This document shows positions 24,701-36,009 of a DNA stretch of 64,000 bases, one piece after another. The stretch lies in contig JAXBDG010000010.1 of NCBI GenBank assembly GCA_036320915.1, positions 1,860,001-1,924,000 of the forward strand. The letters are read 5' to 3'. The DNA comes from Linnemannia elongata (Eukaryota; Mortierellomycota; Mortierellomycetes; Mortierellales; Mortierellaceae). Position 1 is the stretch's first letter. Each line of letters starts with the position of its first letter. The position numbers were made by a program, and so were the translations under genes. The notes under the pieces were generated by a model that saw only the letters and a program-made list of their open reading frames with translations, had not been told where the DNA came from and searched no databases.

Positions 24701-25314
24701 CTTATTTAATTACGCTTTTTTTTATTCTTTTTCTTTCCCCTTTTGCTCTCCTACCCTTTTTTTTTTCACCCTCACGCATTCATAATGACAAAATATTCGT
24801 CAATCAGAAGTCAGAAGAGAAAAAAAAAAAAAAAAAAAAGGCAAGAAGAATAGTACGCAACAACAACAAAACAAACCGACCGACTCCTCTCCCTCAAAAC
24901 AACAAACATCACACAAAAAAGGTCCAGATCAACAAACTGTCGCCCATCATCGCCCTTATTTCACCCTGGGGAGATCTCACTCCCCTTTTTTACTTTGTAC
25001 TTTACACAAAAAAAAAGAACAGCCACCCATTACGTTTTTCTATAACCTTTTCTACTTTTTTTTTTTCCCCCATCTTTCTCGCTCACAGTGTACATTAATA
25101 CAAACCCTCACACACCTTGTTTCGTGTGGTTCGACATGCTCATTTTGTTGTTGTTTTTATTCATGAAATTGGCGTCAAGCAGAAGCAGGGGAAATGGGAC
25201 GAGGAGGAGGAGGAGGAGGAAGGAGGGGGGGGGGAGGGTATCGTTTTAGTTTTGATGTATGCAAGAACATGGACTGAAGGGTAAAAGCGGGTTTCATGTT
25301 TCATATGTTTTTTT
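24701..25314. other. Intergenic region between convergent genes
   Basis: 3' flanks of the kinase (plus) and the LIM gene (minus), with A and T tracts (for example about 24819-24839) and a purine-rich patch near 25200-25240. No gene is seen. Confidence 0.6.
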
Positions 25315-28300
25315 TTAGACCCTGCCAAAGAAGGTACGACGGCGTTCAGCGCGAACGTTGCGGGTGCGTTGGATGATGGCGATATCGTGTTCGCAGTAGG
25401 CCTTATTCTCAAAGTTGTAGTAGACATCTGTCAATGGGGTTCGGCACTCTGAACACGAGAAGCAGTTTGGATGGTATCTCCATCCCTATTATATCAAACA
25501 GGAATTTTAAAAAACAAGAAAGGAAGAATTGGTTGGTTAGAAAACAAGAACCAGAGAGACAACAATGAAATACTACAACTAACTTTGCAAAGAGAAAGGG
25601 AAAAACAAAAAAAAACAAAAAAAGTCGTGTAGAAGTATTTTTACCTCGATGGTTTGGGCACAAGGTCCTTCGATGGGTTCATCACAAGTCTTGCAAAGCG
25701 ACCTGTTCATCTTATGGTAATGGCGTCGACAATATGGAGCATCTCCATAGACGTAAAAGGACTTGTCGGGGAAGGGACGTTGACAAGTATGGCATCCGAA
25801 ACAGGCTGTATGCCATTTACCCTTCAGTTTGCCGTCCTGTGCACTGACAGCTTCCTTCTCGACAGGCTTGTTGCACCCACGGCATTTGGGTAGGAAGAGG
25901 TCTGCAAAGTCGACGGTACAGTAGATACGACCGTTTTTCTCTACGTGGCCGGGTTGGCTACTGCCGTTGGAGGGTTGGATGATGGGTTTGCGGCAGTGGT
26001 AGCACTGCAGGTGGTGATCGTGCCAAGTCTGTCCCAAAGCGTAGACGGTAGTTTCGTCCGAGTGGATAGACCCGTCACACCCCGCGCAAGTAGGAAGTCG
26101 CCGCCGCTGAATCCTCAACTTCTCTTTCTCCCTCTCCCTCTCGACCATCCTGGAGTAGTCCTTATCACAGTAAATGCGGCCCTCGAATTCATGCGCATGA
26201 CGAGCAGAGTCGAGGGTATTCCTGCATCGAGTACATTTGAAGCACTCTGCATGAAAGTCGCCGACACGGTCCATCTTGATGGATCGGCCAGATTCTGAGG
26301 AATGGATTTCGTATTGGCAGCCCTGGCAGGGGTGGTTACCCCCACCAATTCTCTCGGGGCGAGAAGCAACTGGTGCAGCAGTGGAAGAAGTCGATGGGTG
26401 TGCTGATCGGCTACGAGAGCTCAAAGTTGTACTGGATGACGAACGGGTCGTATCACGGCCCCGAATGCTCTCACGGTCACGAGTACGTTCACGATCGCTA
26501 TCGCTCCTCTCACGGCGAGGTCGAGGACTACTACTGCCATTCTCCCGCGCGGACAGCGCAACTCGCTCATTTCTCTCGCGCTCCAGTCTCCGCTGCTGAC
26601 TCCGCGTAGAAGCAGTGCTCGGACTATCCGATCTGGGGCCACCCATAATCATGCCACTGTTATTATTACTGCTGTTGCTCAACGGCAAGGTAGGCAGTCG
26701 AGGTGTAGGAGGTGCGACTGTATGCTCGTCCATCAGCATAGGGTTCCGACCGCCGCTCTCAGCAGCCAATGACCGAGATCGCGAACGACGGGTCGAATCA
26801 CGGGTAGAGTTGCGAGTCGAGTTGCGTGACGAAGGAGAGGACGTCTTTGGGAGGGTGTCGATCTGTTGGAGGAGATCTTCCATCAAGGCATCGAAATGGT
26901 CTGATCCTCCGGTACCTTTGCGGGTGTTTGGCTGAGCAATTGATGGTCTTCTCCCTATGATGTTGTTGAGAAACGTAATGAAAACCATGCGTTAGTATGT
27001 AAATTTGGATTTGGTGCGCATCAAATAGCGACAAAAAAAATCTAGCAACTTACCACGAGTAGGAACAGGAGATGCAATCTCGGGAGGGGTAGGTGGGCGG
27101 TAGGCAGAGCCCTTGGTCGGGACCGCAACTGCGGGAATGTCACCGTCATCACCCCTGAGAGAGACTGGAGGCGAGGGTGTCTTGTAAGCCGACGCAGCAT
27201 CCTGGAGACGACGAGACCTTCCTTCAGATCGTGACGAGAAAGGAGTCAGTGGTTGCTCCTTCTCTCGTTCGCGTGCACGTTCACGCTCAGACCGACCATA
27301 TCGATCGCTAGAGGTGGTAGGGGTGTTGCTCTCCAGTGTTCTCGATCGAATCGGCTCAGAGCGCAGCGTAATTTCCGACTGCTCAGACAGCATAGTGTTC
27401 GATCTGTCTCTATTGGCTCTCCGCTCTCTCATAGCTGAAGCAACAGAAGCGCTAGAACCAGAGCGGACAGGCATAGGAGCCGCGGGTGTCGAGATCTGGT
27501 GGCTGTGCTGAGGTCCATACTCTGGGATAGGTGCCGAGCGGTTCGCTCTCTCCCTGATCCTGTCACGTTCACGATCCCGACTGGCGACATCTGAAGGTGT
27601 ATAGGGTGACTGTCCAGTGTTGTTGCCGAGAGAACTCTTGCTCCGTCTGTTGTTGTCGTACCCTTGGTTTCCCTGTCCTCCAAGTGTATGGACAGAGGCC
27701 ATGGAAGGAGTACGCGCGTTAGACTTTTGAGGTACGGCTGGCTGGTTATACTGTGAGGTCCTGGAAGAGTATGAGGAGTTGGGCGACGAGTACGATGATG
27801 AAGGCGCTGCAGGTTCGCTGGTAATGGTAGAGGGCGTCTTGGCATAAGGTGTGGTATAGGACCGAACAGCAGATTGGCTCTCTCGGTTCTGTTGCTGATG
27901 GGCAGATGTAGCCGTAGCAGCTGCAAAGGCTGCAGCAACAGCGAACCGGTCCTCTATGGGTGCCTTTGGCGTGAAATAATCGCTCTGTTCCCTCTGGTAG
28001 TGACTAGCACTCCTTGGTAGTTGTTGTTGTTGTTGTTGCTGTTGCTGAGGTCGATGGGCCTCATAAGAAGCAGACGCCTGATCCTGACGATCCGAGTTGG
28101 ACTGAGGAAGAGGAAGAGGAGCAGGTGGGGAGGAGGTCTTGGTCATTTTCGCGTACTTTTCCAGAAATGGGAGGGAGGGGCGAGGAGAGGTGCTGTTGGC
28201 GGTATTGCCTGGCGACAAGGGACTGGTGCTGAAACTGTTTGAGATGCTGGTGTTGATGGGGATAGGGGGCGGCTTGTGACCGGGTCTATAGGCGCCTGCA

Positions 28301-30080
28301 TTTTTGCCGACCGTAGGTGAAGGATCTATACAAGAGAGCATACAAATGGTTAGGGATGTGAACGATAAGGTTACTTTGCAAAGACAAAACAGGTTTGAGC
28401 GAAACGAAAATATAGGAGGCGAAACGAGACTTGTAACAACCAATTACGGAAAATTGAAAAAGAACGACACGATGAGGTGGACACAGAAAGAAAACAAAGG
28501 GTCGAGGGGTACATGAACTCACGATTTTGTGTGCTCTATGCATTCATACCTTGGCGGTCTGTGAAATGGTGCGTAGCATAATTTGTCGGTTTAGTTCGTG
28601 GTCAAAACCCGGAGATGGAGAGTCAAGGGAATGAAATTGAAGGGGGTTGAAGTGAGTGCGACATGAAGCGAAAAAAGGAGCCGAGGCCGAAAAGAAAAAA
28701 ATGATCCGAAGAAGAGAAAGGACCCAAGAACGGGGGAATGGGTGTGAGGATACAAATAAAAAAGGGATCGTTGATGTGTTTGCGATTGTGGCGGCAAAAA
28801 AAAAGGGTCCGTCAGACGATAAAGAATGTGAGAGGTATGTTCATGTATGCAGGACAAAGAGGACGAGGAATAAGAGGAAAGATGATTTCACACATGCATA
28901 GAGCATGGAATAGATTGACCATGCAGAGCAGAGGGGATAGATGCAACATGAAGCGTGTGAACAAATTGAAATTGCGAGAAGGTAGGTGAGCAAAAGAAAA
29001 AGGTGCACAAAGAACAAGAGCAGAAGCGTTAATAAGAAGAACGGAAGAGACCGAGCAAAGATGGGCAATGGAAGGATTGTTGGGGGGTAAGGAGTGGTAT
29101 TTGAGCAAACAGAGAAGAAAAAAACGAGATGGTTAGTTGTCATTGAGCTATACACGTTATTGTTGGGTTGGGAGAGAGTGATAGAGGGCTACTTCCAAGA
29201 GCGAAGCTGACGAATAATTGGCAGTGAGTAGGTGACCCTTGAAAAGAAGTGAAGATTGACTACTGAACCCCCAGTCCCTCTGGCAATACCAAACATTCCA
29301 TTTCCGCGGATCTTCTTTCAGGACTGCAGTCTGCAAGCACGTTCACCCCTCTTGTAATTCAATATCCTCCGTGGTTCCTAAGACTAGCATGCTGCTCATT
29401 TAGCGGCCAATAGGTCTAGCGTAGTGAATTATGTGAGTCCTTATTGGATGCTCCATGGGTCCAGATAGTCGGGTGTTCAAATCTCCGCCCTAGCCCGTTG
29501 TGTTGCATTGTCGGTTCACTCACTCTAACAACCGGGCGTAAAAGTGGGTAGTGGTTATCGAATGGCATTGGTTGGTTACTGTTGAATTGGGTTGCGCGCT
29601 GGCTGGACCGTGTCGATGTACCAAAGAATGCTCACGTTCTCGATTGTTTGGGTGTCCATCGTGTTTCTTCTCAACTGCTCACCAGTTGAGTTGGTCGCTG
29701 TTGTTGCCCTTCCCACAGAGACACGCCCCATCCCACGTTGCATCGAAACAGGAAAAAAAAAGATGGTTCCTGAGAATTATTTTTGCCCACGCTAATAAAC
29801 TATTTTATCATCAATATAGTCGCGTGTCCGTACTTGTGTATGAGACAAAACAATGGCGAGTGCTGAACGTTTGTATGTAAATGTGTGTTTGAGACAAAGG
29901 GCGTGTGTGTCAGGGTAATAATAACAGCTACTTACGTTTGATAGAAAGCGGCAGTACGGGCAAGGCAGGTGTACCTCGACAGACGTGTTCGCCCAATTGC
30001 CGGAATACGACATCATCCCCACAGTCGGAGCATCGAATGATTGGTATAATCTGAGAGAGGCGGGGATCCTTCACGCTCAT
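25315..30080 (-). CDS. Four-LIM-domain protein, paxillin-like
   Basis: Probable cytoskeletal or signalling adaptor. LIM domains are paired zinc-finger protein-binding modules, and fungal paxillin-like LIM proteins act in polarity and cell-wall signalling. Four exons: 29936-30080 (ATG at 30080), 27054-28325, 25645-26954 and 25315-25485. Phases fit throughout, giving 965 residues. Exon 1 encodes MSVKDPRLSQIIPIIRCSDC and then HVC, a short Cys/His cluster that may bind zinc. Residues 50-680 are disordered, rich in Ser, Pro, Arg and Gln, with RE/RD repeats. LIM1 starts at about 682 (CQGC), LIM2 at about 757 (CAGC), LIM3 at about 825 (CRGC), and LIM4 at about 886 (CKTC), completed by the last exon (HPNCFSCSEC...YCEHD). 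The first intron, 28326-29935 (GTAAGT...GTATAG), is 1610 nt, far longer than the others. No RhoGAP domain is visible, so it is not an Lrg1-type protein. Confidence 0.9.
29413..29496 (+). other. Degenerate tRNA-like sequence in the LIM gene intron
   Basis: GGTCTAG at 29413-29419 can pair with CTAGCCC at 29490-29496 in six of seven positions. Between them lie an A-box-like TAGCGTAGTG and a B-box-like GTTCAAATCT. The T stem is imperfect and no normal cloverleaf forms. It could be a tRNA pseudogene or the head of a tRNA-derived SINE, or chance. Confidence 0.25.
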
Positions 30081-33000
30081 TTAGATGTTGAATGAGGAAT
30101 GGAATGAGGAGTGGTGTGTGGAGTCGGCGGGTTGGTGAATTAGGCGTGCTTGGAGTGTAAAGAAAAGAGGCGGGTCAAGAGGATGGGTGCAGTGAAAGGG
30201 AGTGGGTCGTGTCAAGGAAGGAGGTGGAGTAAGAGTGAGAAGGTCGTGAAAGAGGTAATTGTCGCCGGGTAGGGTATAAAAGAAGTTGTCTTTGTTGTCT
30301 ATGTGCAATTGGCGATAAAGGAGGACATCAATGTGGGAAAAAGAGAAAAGGAAGAAAAAGGCGTGAGGAAAGAAGAAAAGAAAGAAAGGGAGAAAGAAGG
30401 GGGGTCGTGTGGATGAAGGATTGTCGTGAAAAAGGGTAAAAAGGAGCAATAAAGGAACCGTGTCGGGCGTGAAGTAAAAAAGGGAAATGGAAGGCAGACG
30501 AGTAGAAAAACACAATGAAAAGGGAAACTTCAAATTGAGACTGCGTGGAACGAAGGGTGAAGTGAGGGAAGGGAGGTTGAAGTGTAAGAGAACAAGAAGG
30601 GAAAGAAGAGAAAAGGCGCGGATGTGAATGATGAATAAAAGGAGGGGATAGTGAGAGGTGACATCGAGTGAGGTCGAAATAGAGGATGTGAACGGACAAA
30701 GAACCAAGGCGAGATGTACTTGTACTGTACTGTACATGGACAGTAGGCTCGAGAGGACAATGAACGGTTCGACGATGTCTCAATGGCTTACACATACATA
30801 ATGCCCACCCCTTTTTGTATTCCACCCGACAAAGAACAGAAGCCATGTTCACATACTCAAACTCTTCACAGCAACACATGTACATGCATCCACAACAACA
30901 AGACTTCCAAGGGCTGAACTCAAATAAAGACAGAAGAACCAGAGGTGGTGGACCATCGACCATCCCTACTCTTCTTCATGCCCATTGAATTAAATAAACC
31001 ATGGACTCAATACAGGTGAGCCCCTCCACTTGTCTCTCTCTCTCTCTCTCTCTGTCTCTCTGTCTCTGTGTCAACCCTGCCCTGCTCACAAACACTCATA
31101 CACCACGACCAACTTTCTCTCGTTCCCTTCCTTGGTTCCTCAAGCGGACCAAACGACCAAACAGACAGGACAGGACTGGATGATTTCAAAGTGATAAGCA
31201 AGCAAACCCAACACCCGAGCGTCCAACTTAGTCAACAAATATCCTCCTCTGCCTTCCTTTCTATTCTTCTTTTTCGAAGGCATGAGAGCCCTCCTTTGTG
31301 TATTTGTGTTTTGTTTTGTTTCTGCGTGTGGATGAGTCCTATTGGCAAGTCTGAATGAACTCTGTCTTTAAGACGAATTACTAAAGCCTTGCATGTGTCT
31401 AAAAGGGGGGGGGGGTATGTGTGAACAAGGGTCTTCTTCAGGCTGGAGGGTATTGGGAGAGGGGGGCATAAAAAAACTTGTCTTTCCTCACCCTCTCTTT
31501 CTCTCCACCTTTCTTTATGGTTCTGTGGGCGCATGTACCTTCTGTGCGGCTGTATTCGATATCTCTGCAAGGGTACCTCTACAATGACTGGCTATCCGCA
31601 AAAACTCTTATGAATGGCATATCCTAAGCATGTGGCGGCTGGGTCCTTCTGCTGGACTCTAAAAAAAGGGTTAGGTCTCCATATGACGCCTTGGGAATCG
31701 GGTGCCCAAGATAAATAAAAATGGACGTATGCTAGGTAATAAAAGGGGCGCCAGCCTCCGAGGGAGGCACTCGGGGAAAAGAGGGAGCATGCAGGGAGTC
31801 GTCGCACTTGGTCTCTGCCCCGAGCGTTAACTACGAAGCAGGGAGGTCGTCCAGGGATCAATGCCTTATTGGATGACAATGAAACGAGTAGAGCAATGTA
31901 TCATCACCTCACACTTTTTATAACTCGGCGCATCTGGGGGGCGCATAGGTACATCGGCATGGTACTGGCTGCATGTCAACCATGAACCACATCAGCCCAA
32001 GATCTGTCTCCTGGCAAAGGATCATTTTTTTAGACACTGCACGGCCGATCGTAAAGCACCACTATTTCCACAACTGAAAGTAGGGGTAACAGTTATGCTA
32101 AAAGGCGGGGGGTCGGGGGTGCAGGGAGAGAGGAAGAGGTCAAAATAAATGGTATTGGGAGTGTCCATTCGGTGCAACCATGTTCACCAAACAGTCATAA
32201 AATCAACAGACAGTAACGGTAACGACTCTCGCTCCCCTATGTTGTGGTTTCCACTAAAACGCTCTCTTGTTTATTCCCTCCTTCCACCTACAATGAGGAA
32301 TCAGACGAAGTAAACAAGGTGATACAGTAGCAAACAGCTAACGAGCAAAGTGACAAACAACGATGCGAGCACTGGTTATACAAAATGAACGGTGGAGGCT
32401 GCATGGGTGACCATGTTCAATTGGAAACACGCGGGGAGAGAGGGAAAGGGATGGATAGCGGTCCAAGGCACCCACACTCTACTCGCCTGTCAATTGCTCA
32501 CCACTGGTCCCCCTTCTTTATTGCTGTTACTTTCCGTGGAGGAATATTATTAATAAGCTCCCGGGTTTTCGACTTAAGTCGAACCTCCCAGTCATGAATC
32601 ATAAGCACAAGTAAAGCCATGGGCAAGTGCATGTGTCTACAAAAACACATTGGCCTGTGGAGCGAACCTGTTTGGCAACAAACAGACAAAAGAGGTTCGA
32701 TGCTCACTTGTTCTCTCTTTCCTCTTTCCTTTGATCCTCAATAACATGCGCCGTTCAGCGGTCGTTTAGGTGTACATATAAACTTGGCCCAGGCAGCCCA
32801 AAAAAAAAAAAAAAAAAAAAAAAAAAATCGGGACACAAGCCGAATCGAAAGAACCATCCATTTTTTTTAGTCCGCATTCCTTTTTTTTTCGTTCTCTAAA
32901 CGCCACGGGGGGAGCCTGAATCGGAGAAAGGCGTTGAGTTGATCAAGAGGATATCCGAATGGAATGTTCTTCTTTCCGTTCTTTCTTCCTTCTTCTTGAT

Positions 33001-33417
33001 AAGTTGTATACCCTAGTCAAGAGGAGGCGGCGCTGAACATGCCTTGACCACAAAAAACTTCGAAGGCGAGTTCATGGAATAATGTTTGCCACCAATTTTT
33101 GTCGATGCATTTGTTTCATTCAACTGGTTTCCTGGCAAGTTGCATTTTTTTTATTTTGGCTAGGCCATGATTGCTGCCTGCTGTTGTTACTTTGTTGTGT
33201 TATCGCTGCTACTGTTGCCACTGTTTATTGCTGTCCTGCCGTTGATGCTGAGAGCGGCGTTTGTTCCTGTTACAGCTTGTTGTTTCTGTTATTATATGTT
33301 GTTCCTTGTTGCATTTTGTATTGCTGCGAGTAGTGTTTGGTTTGTTGGTAGTAAAAAATGTGGTGGATCTAATGGTTGAAAGGGGAACGTGCGACGCCAA
33401 GTCGACTCTTGCCAGCT
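30081..33417. other. Intergenic region without recognisable genes
   Basis: The first kilobase is purine-rich on the plus strand and is the probable 5' leader of the LIM gene (minus). It also contains a (CT)n run near 31036-31062, an 11-base G run near 31406 and an A tract near 32800-32827. The short open frames are not protein-like. Confidence 0.55.
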
Positions 33418-35418
33418 CTACATCAGATCCTCAACACAAAAGACTCCCTCCTCCCCCGGTTTCTCCATCATCGACCAGCGCTCCCACATCCAGTCTCGCT
33501 CCCTCTGCCCAAACTTGTCAACATCAATGTTGAAAGCAATCTTCTCTAGGCGATCCAAACCACCAAGCTCCGCGAGTCCTAACTCCAAAGTGAATTCAAG
33601 GAGGTCCAGGCCTTCATAGAACTCTCTTCCTCCTTGACTCCACTGATCCGAACTGCGTAAACGAAAATCAATTTCCTGCAGTTGACTGAGCTTGGCGAGC
33701 TTGGATAAGACCTTTTCCTGACACCGTCGAGACTTTGATTGAGAGTTATGTGTCGACGGCCCTTCATCCTGAACATGTTGAAGACTCGCCCTCCTCGGCT
33801 TCCTACGCTCCTTCGTCAGCTTCCTTCGCGCCTTCTCCAGCATCCTTTCCTGCTCTCCCTTGGCTCGCGGGACATAAACAATGGTGATATCCAGCTTCTT
33901 GAGACTGAGACACCGCCAATGCGGCGAGCGTAGAATGTCGATCGCTTCAACGAGGTGATACTCACCTGTACACTCCTTCAGCTCGGAACAATTGACAAAC
34001 AGTCTGTTCAATTCCAATGAGCAACTTTCATAGGTGTTGAAATGCAGGTACTCGAGAGCCTGACAGTTATCTGCAAGGGTATTCACATCAATGGGGCGAA
34101 TCCAATACAGCTCGACTCGGGTCAGGAAGGGCGACTGATTCAGCAACTGCTCGATGTCCAGCCCCAGTGCAGTATCGGCTCCCAACATCAGAGTTTTAAA
34201 TCGATATACCGAGTCTCCACCAGTAATCGCCCTACCATCGGCCAAGGGATCCATGAGCACCGCGTCGCTCGAGAACTTGAATCGCTCCAGTGCCGGGAAG
34301 AACCTTAAGGTCCGGAATATGACCCCGGGGCTCTCGTACTCCTCGCCAGTCCACTTCAACTCCTTGGCGGCATGGAAAATAATCCTGGCCTTATCGAACA
34401 GCGACAGATCCGACTCCGTAGGCATAGACGACAAATCAAAGACCTCGAATGATGTGATCAAATGATTCTCGATATCGTGCCATCCTTCCAAAGGATCAAG
34501 GGATACTCCGTTGAAATGACCTGAGACAGAAAGTTGCCGCAACCCTGGAAATGCCGTCACGATCCATCGAAGGCTCCCGGCGTCCATATAGAAGAACTTT
34601 GAGCCTTTAAAGTCGAGTGTCTGGAGAGATTGGTGGAGCTTTGGCGGCTGAAGAAGCATGCTGGGTTCGAGAGATGCAGTTCCCAAGTGGACAAAGGACG
34701 TGAGCTTGGGGAAGTGTTCGGAAAGACTGATGAGTAGGAAACTGTCCGAGTCCTGTCCAATCTCCATGTGTCGGAGATCCGGCAAGCTCGACAAAATGTT
34801 GATTAGAAATTGCTTGCCTTCAGGCGTCAAATCAAAATGGCCATGATCACCATATTCCTGAGCTTGGAGCGTGAAATAGTCGTAGACTTCATATGGGAAC
34901 ACGAGCCTTCGCAAAGCCTTGTTGTTGAGGACCATGTGCCAGCATGCAAGGAGTCTCATGAAATCTGGGCGGTAGTAGGCGCGGGGATCATTAATCTCAA
35001 AGATCGAGTACGGTATCGCCTCCGAGCTTTCGATGGAGTACGCCTCAAATTCCATATCAGGCCATTCGAGCATTGGAGTATAAAGTTGACAAAAAGTCAA
35101 TGATAAGAGATTGTTCACATGACCCAGAAGCGATCCCCAGAAGAGCCAGGCAGTATCCATCTCCAAGACTCGAATATCATGTCCATGCCTCCTGATCAAG
35201 TCCCTGACAAGATGTTGTCGTTGATGACTTGGAGAACTAAGGAAGGGTTGATCAGGGGAGAAAAGACGGGACCAAGGTTGCTCAGAGACGTTTAAGGTGT
35301 GCCATAGGTGGGGGGTGAAGACTTGCTTCCAGTAGCGAGAGACAGAGACACAAGCGAAGCAGGATTCGGCGTCGAGGAAGGAGGCGATGTGGGTCATGAG
35401 TTCTGGAGGGAGATACAT
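33418..35418 (-). CDS. F-box/LRR-like protein 1 of the array
   Basis: Intronless, 666 residues. F-box proteins link substrates to SCF ubiquitin ligases through Skp1; the substrate here is unknown. The N-terminal F-box (residues about 2-46) starts MYLPPELMTHIASFLDAESC and includes YWKQVFTPHLWHT. The rest is a chain of leucine-rich, irregular repeats. It shares with its neighbours a central motif (LPDLRHMEIGQ...FLLISLSEHFPKLTSFVHLG) and a C-terminal signature (ILRSPHWRCLSLKKLDITIV followed by YVPR). It is most similar to the next gene (36010-38133), so a tandem duplication is likely. The start is fixed by alignment of MYLPPEL with that paralogue. Confidence 0.88.
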   Translation of the reverse strand: MYLPPELMTHIASFLDAESCFACVSVSRYWKQVFTPHLWHTLNVSEQPWSRLFSPDQPFLSSPSHQRQHLVRDLIRRHGHDIRVLEMDTAWLFWGSLLGHVNNLLSLTFCQLYTPMLEWPDMEFEAYSIESSEAIPYSIFEINDPRAYYRPDFMRLLACWHMVLNNKALRRLVFPYEVYDYFTLQAQEYGDHGHFDLTPEGKQFLINILSSLPDLRHMEIGQDSDSFLLISLSEHFPKLTSFVHLGTASLEPSMLLQPPKLHQSLQTLDFKGSKFFYMDAGSLRWIVTAFPGLRQLSVSGHFNGVSLDPLEGWHDIENHLITSFEVFDLSSMPTESDLSLFDKARIIFHAAKELKWTGEEYESPGVIFRTLRFFPALERFKFSSDAVLMDPLADGRAITGGDSVYRFKTLMLGADTALGLDIEQLLNQSPFLTRVELYWIRPIDVNTLADNCQALEYLHFNTYESCSLELNRLFVNCSELKECTGEYHLVEAIDILRSPHWRCLSLKKLDITIVYVPRAKGEQERMLEKARRKLTKERRKPRRASLQHVQDEGPSTHNSQSKSRRCQEKVLSKLAKLSQLQEIDFRLRSSDQWSQGGREFYEGLDLLEFTLELGLAELGGLDRLEKIAFNIDVDKFGQRERDWMWERWSMMEKPGEEGVFCVEDLM

Positions 35419-36009
35419 GGCTGTCTGTGTTCAAATGTGCAGATGCGATGAGAAAGGAGAGAGGTTGTGTCTTTGTTCAAATGTGTAGATATGGGAAAAA
35501 AGATGATGTCTGACAAAGGGAAGGTAGGGGATGAGAGAAAGTAAACGAGAGAACGCAACAATGAGTGGAAATGTGGTAGAGACAGATGAGTGATAGGAAA
35601 GGATGAGTAGGGGGAAGCATGAATGGGAGAGGTTGGGAAAAAGAGGGACAAAGGTCACACGGTGATGAGAGAAGATTTAGTGATGCCAAAATCATACCAA
35701 TGCGGCATGCTTCTTCCTGATCAAATCAAATGCATCATCAACCAGAGCATGCTACCAATGCACAAAGCCAATGGTTGTAGGATCCAGCCACAGCCTGCGC
35801 CACCAATATGTATGTAGTAGTTGTTTTAAGAAAATCAAATATTATTTGTATGAAATTGTCGCTCTGACCTATTACTACTTCGTATCGCTGTTGTTAATTT
35901 CTTATTTTTTGTCGCCGCCATGATTGTTTTGGTTCTGCTACTATTACTTTGTTGAGGTTGCTGAGGTTAGCCGAGGTATTGTTGAAGGGATGAGAACTCT
36001 CAGCTCAGC
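35419..36009. other. Short intergenic region within the F-box array
   Basis: Upstream leader of F-box gene 1 (pyrimidine-rich on the minus strand) and 3' flank of F-box gene 2. Nothing else is recognised. Confidence 0.6.

Noticed and set aside
30081..30963. Overlapping minus-strand frames up to 218 codons
   Set aside because: Ser/Phe/Leu/Pro-rich translation of pyrimidine-rich leader upstream of the LIM gene start.
31592..31879. Minus-strand 95-codon frame with GC-rich hairpins nearby
   Set aside because: No recognisable features, and no tRNA or rRNA fold could be made from the hairpins.
32690..32705. B-box-like GGTTCGATGCT suggesting a tRNA gene
   Set aside because: No A box or acceptor-stem partner at a suitable distance.
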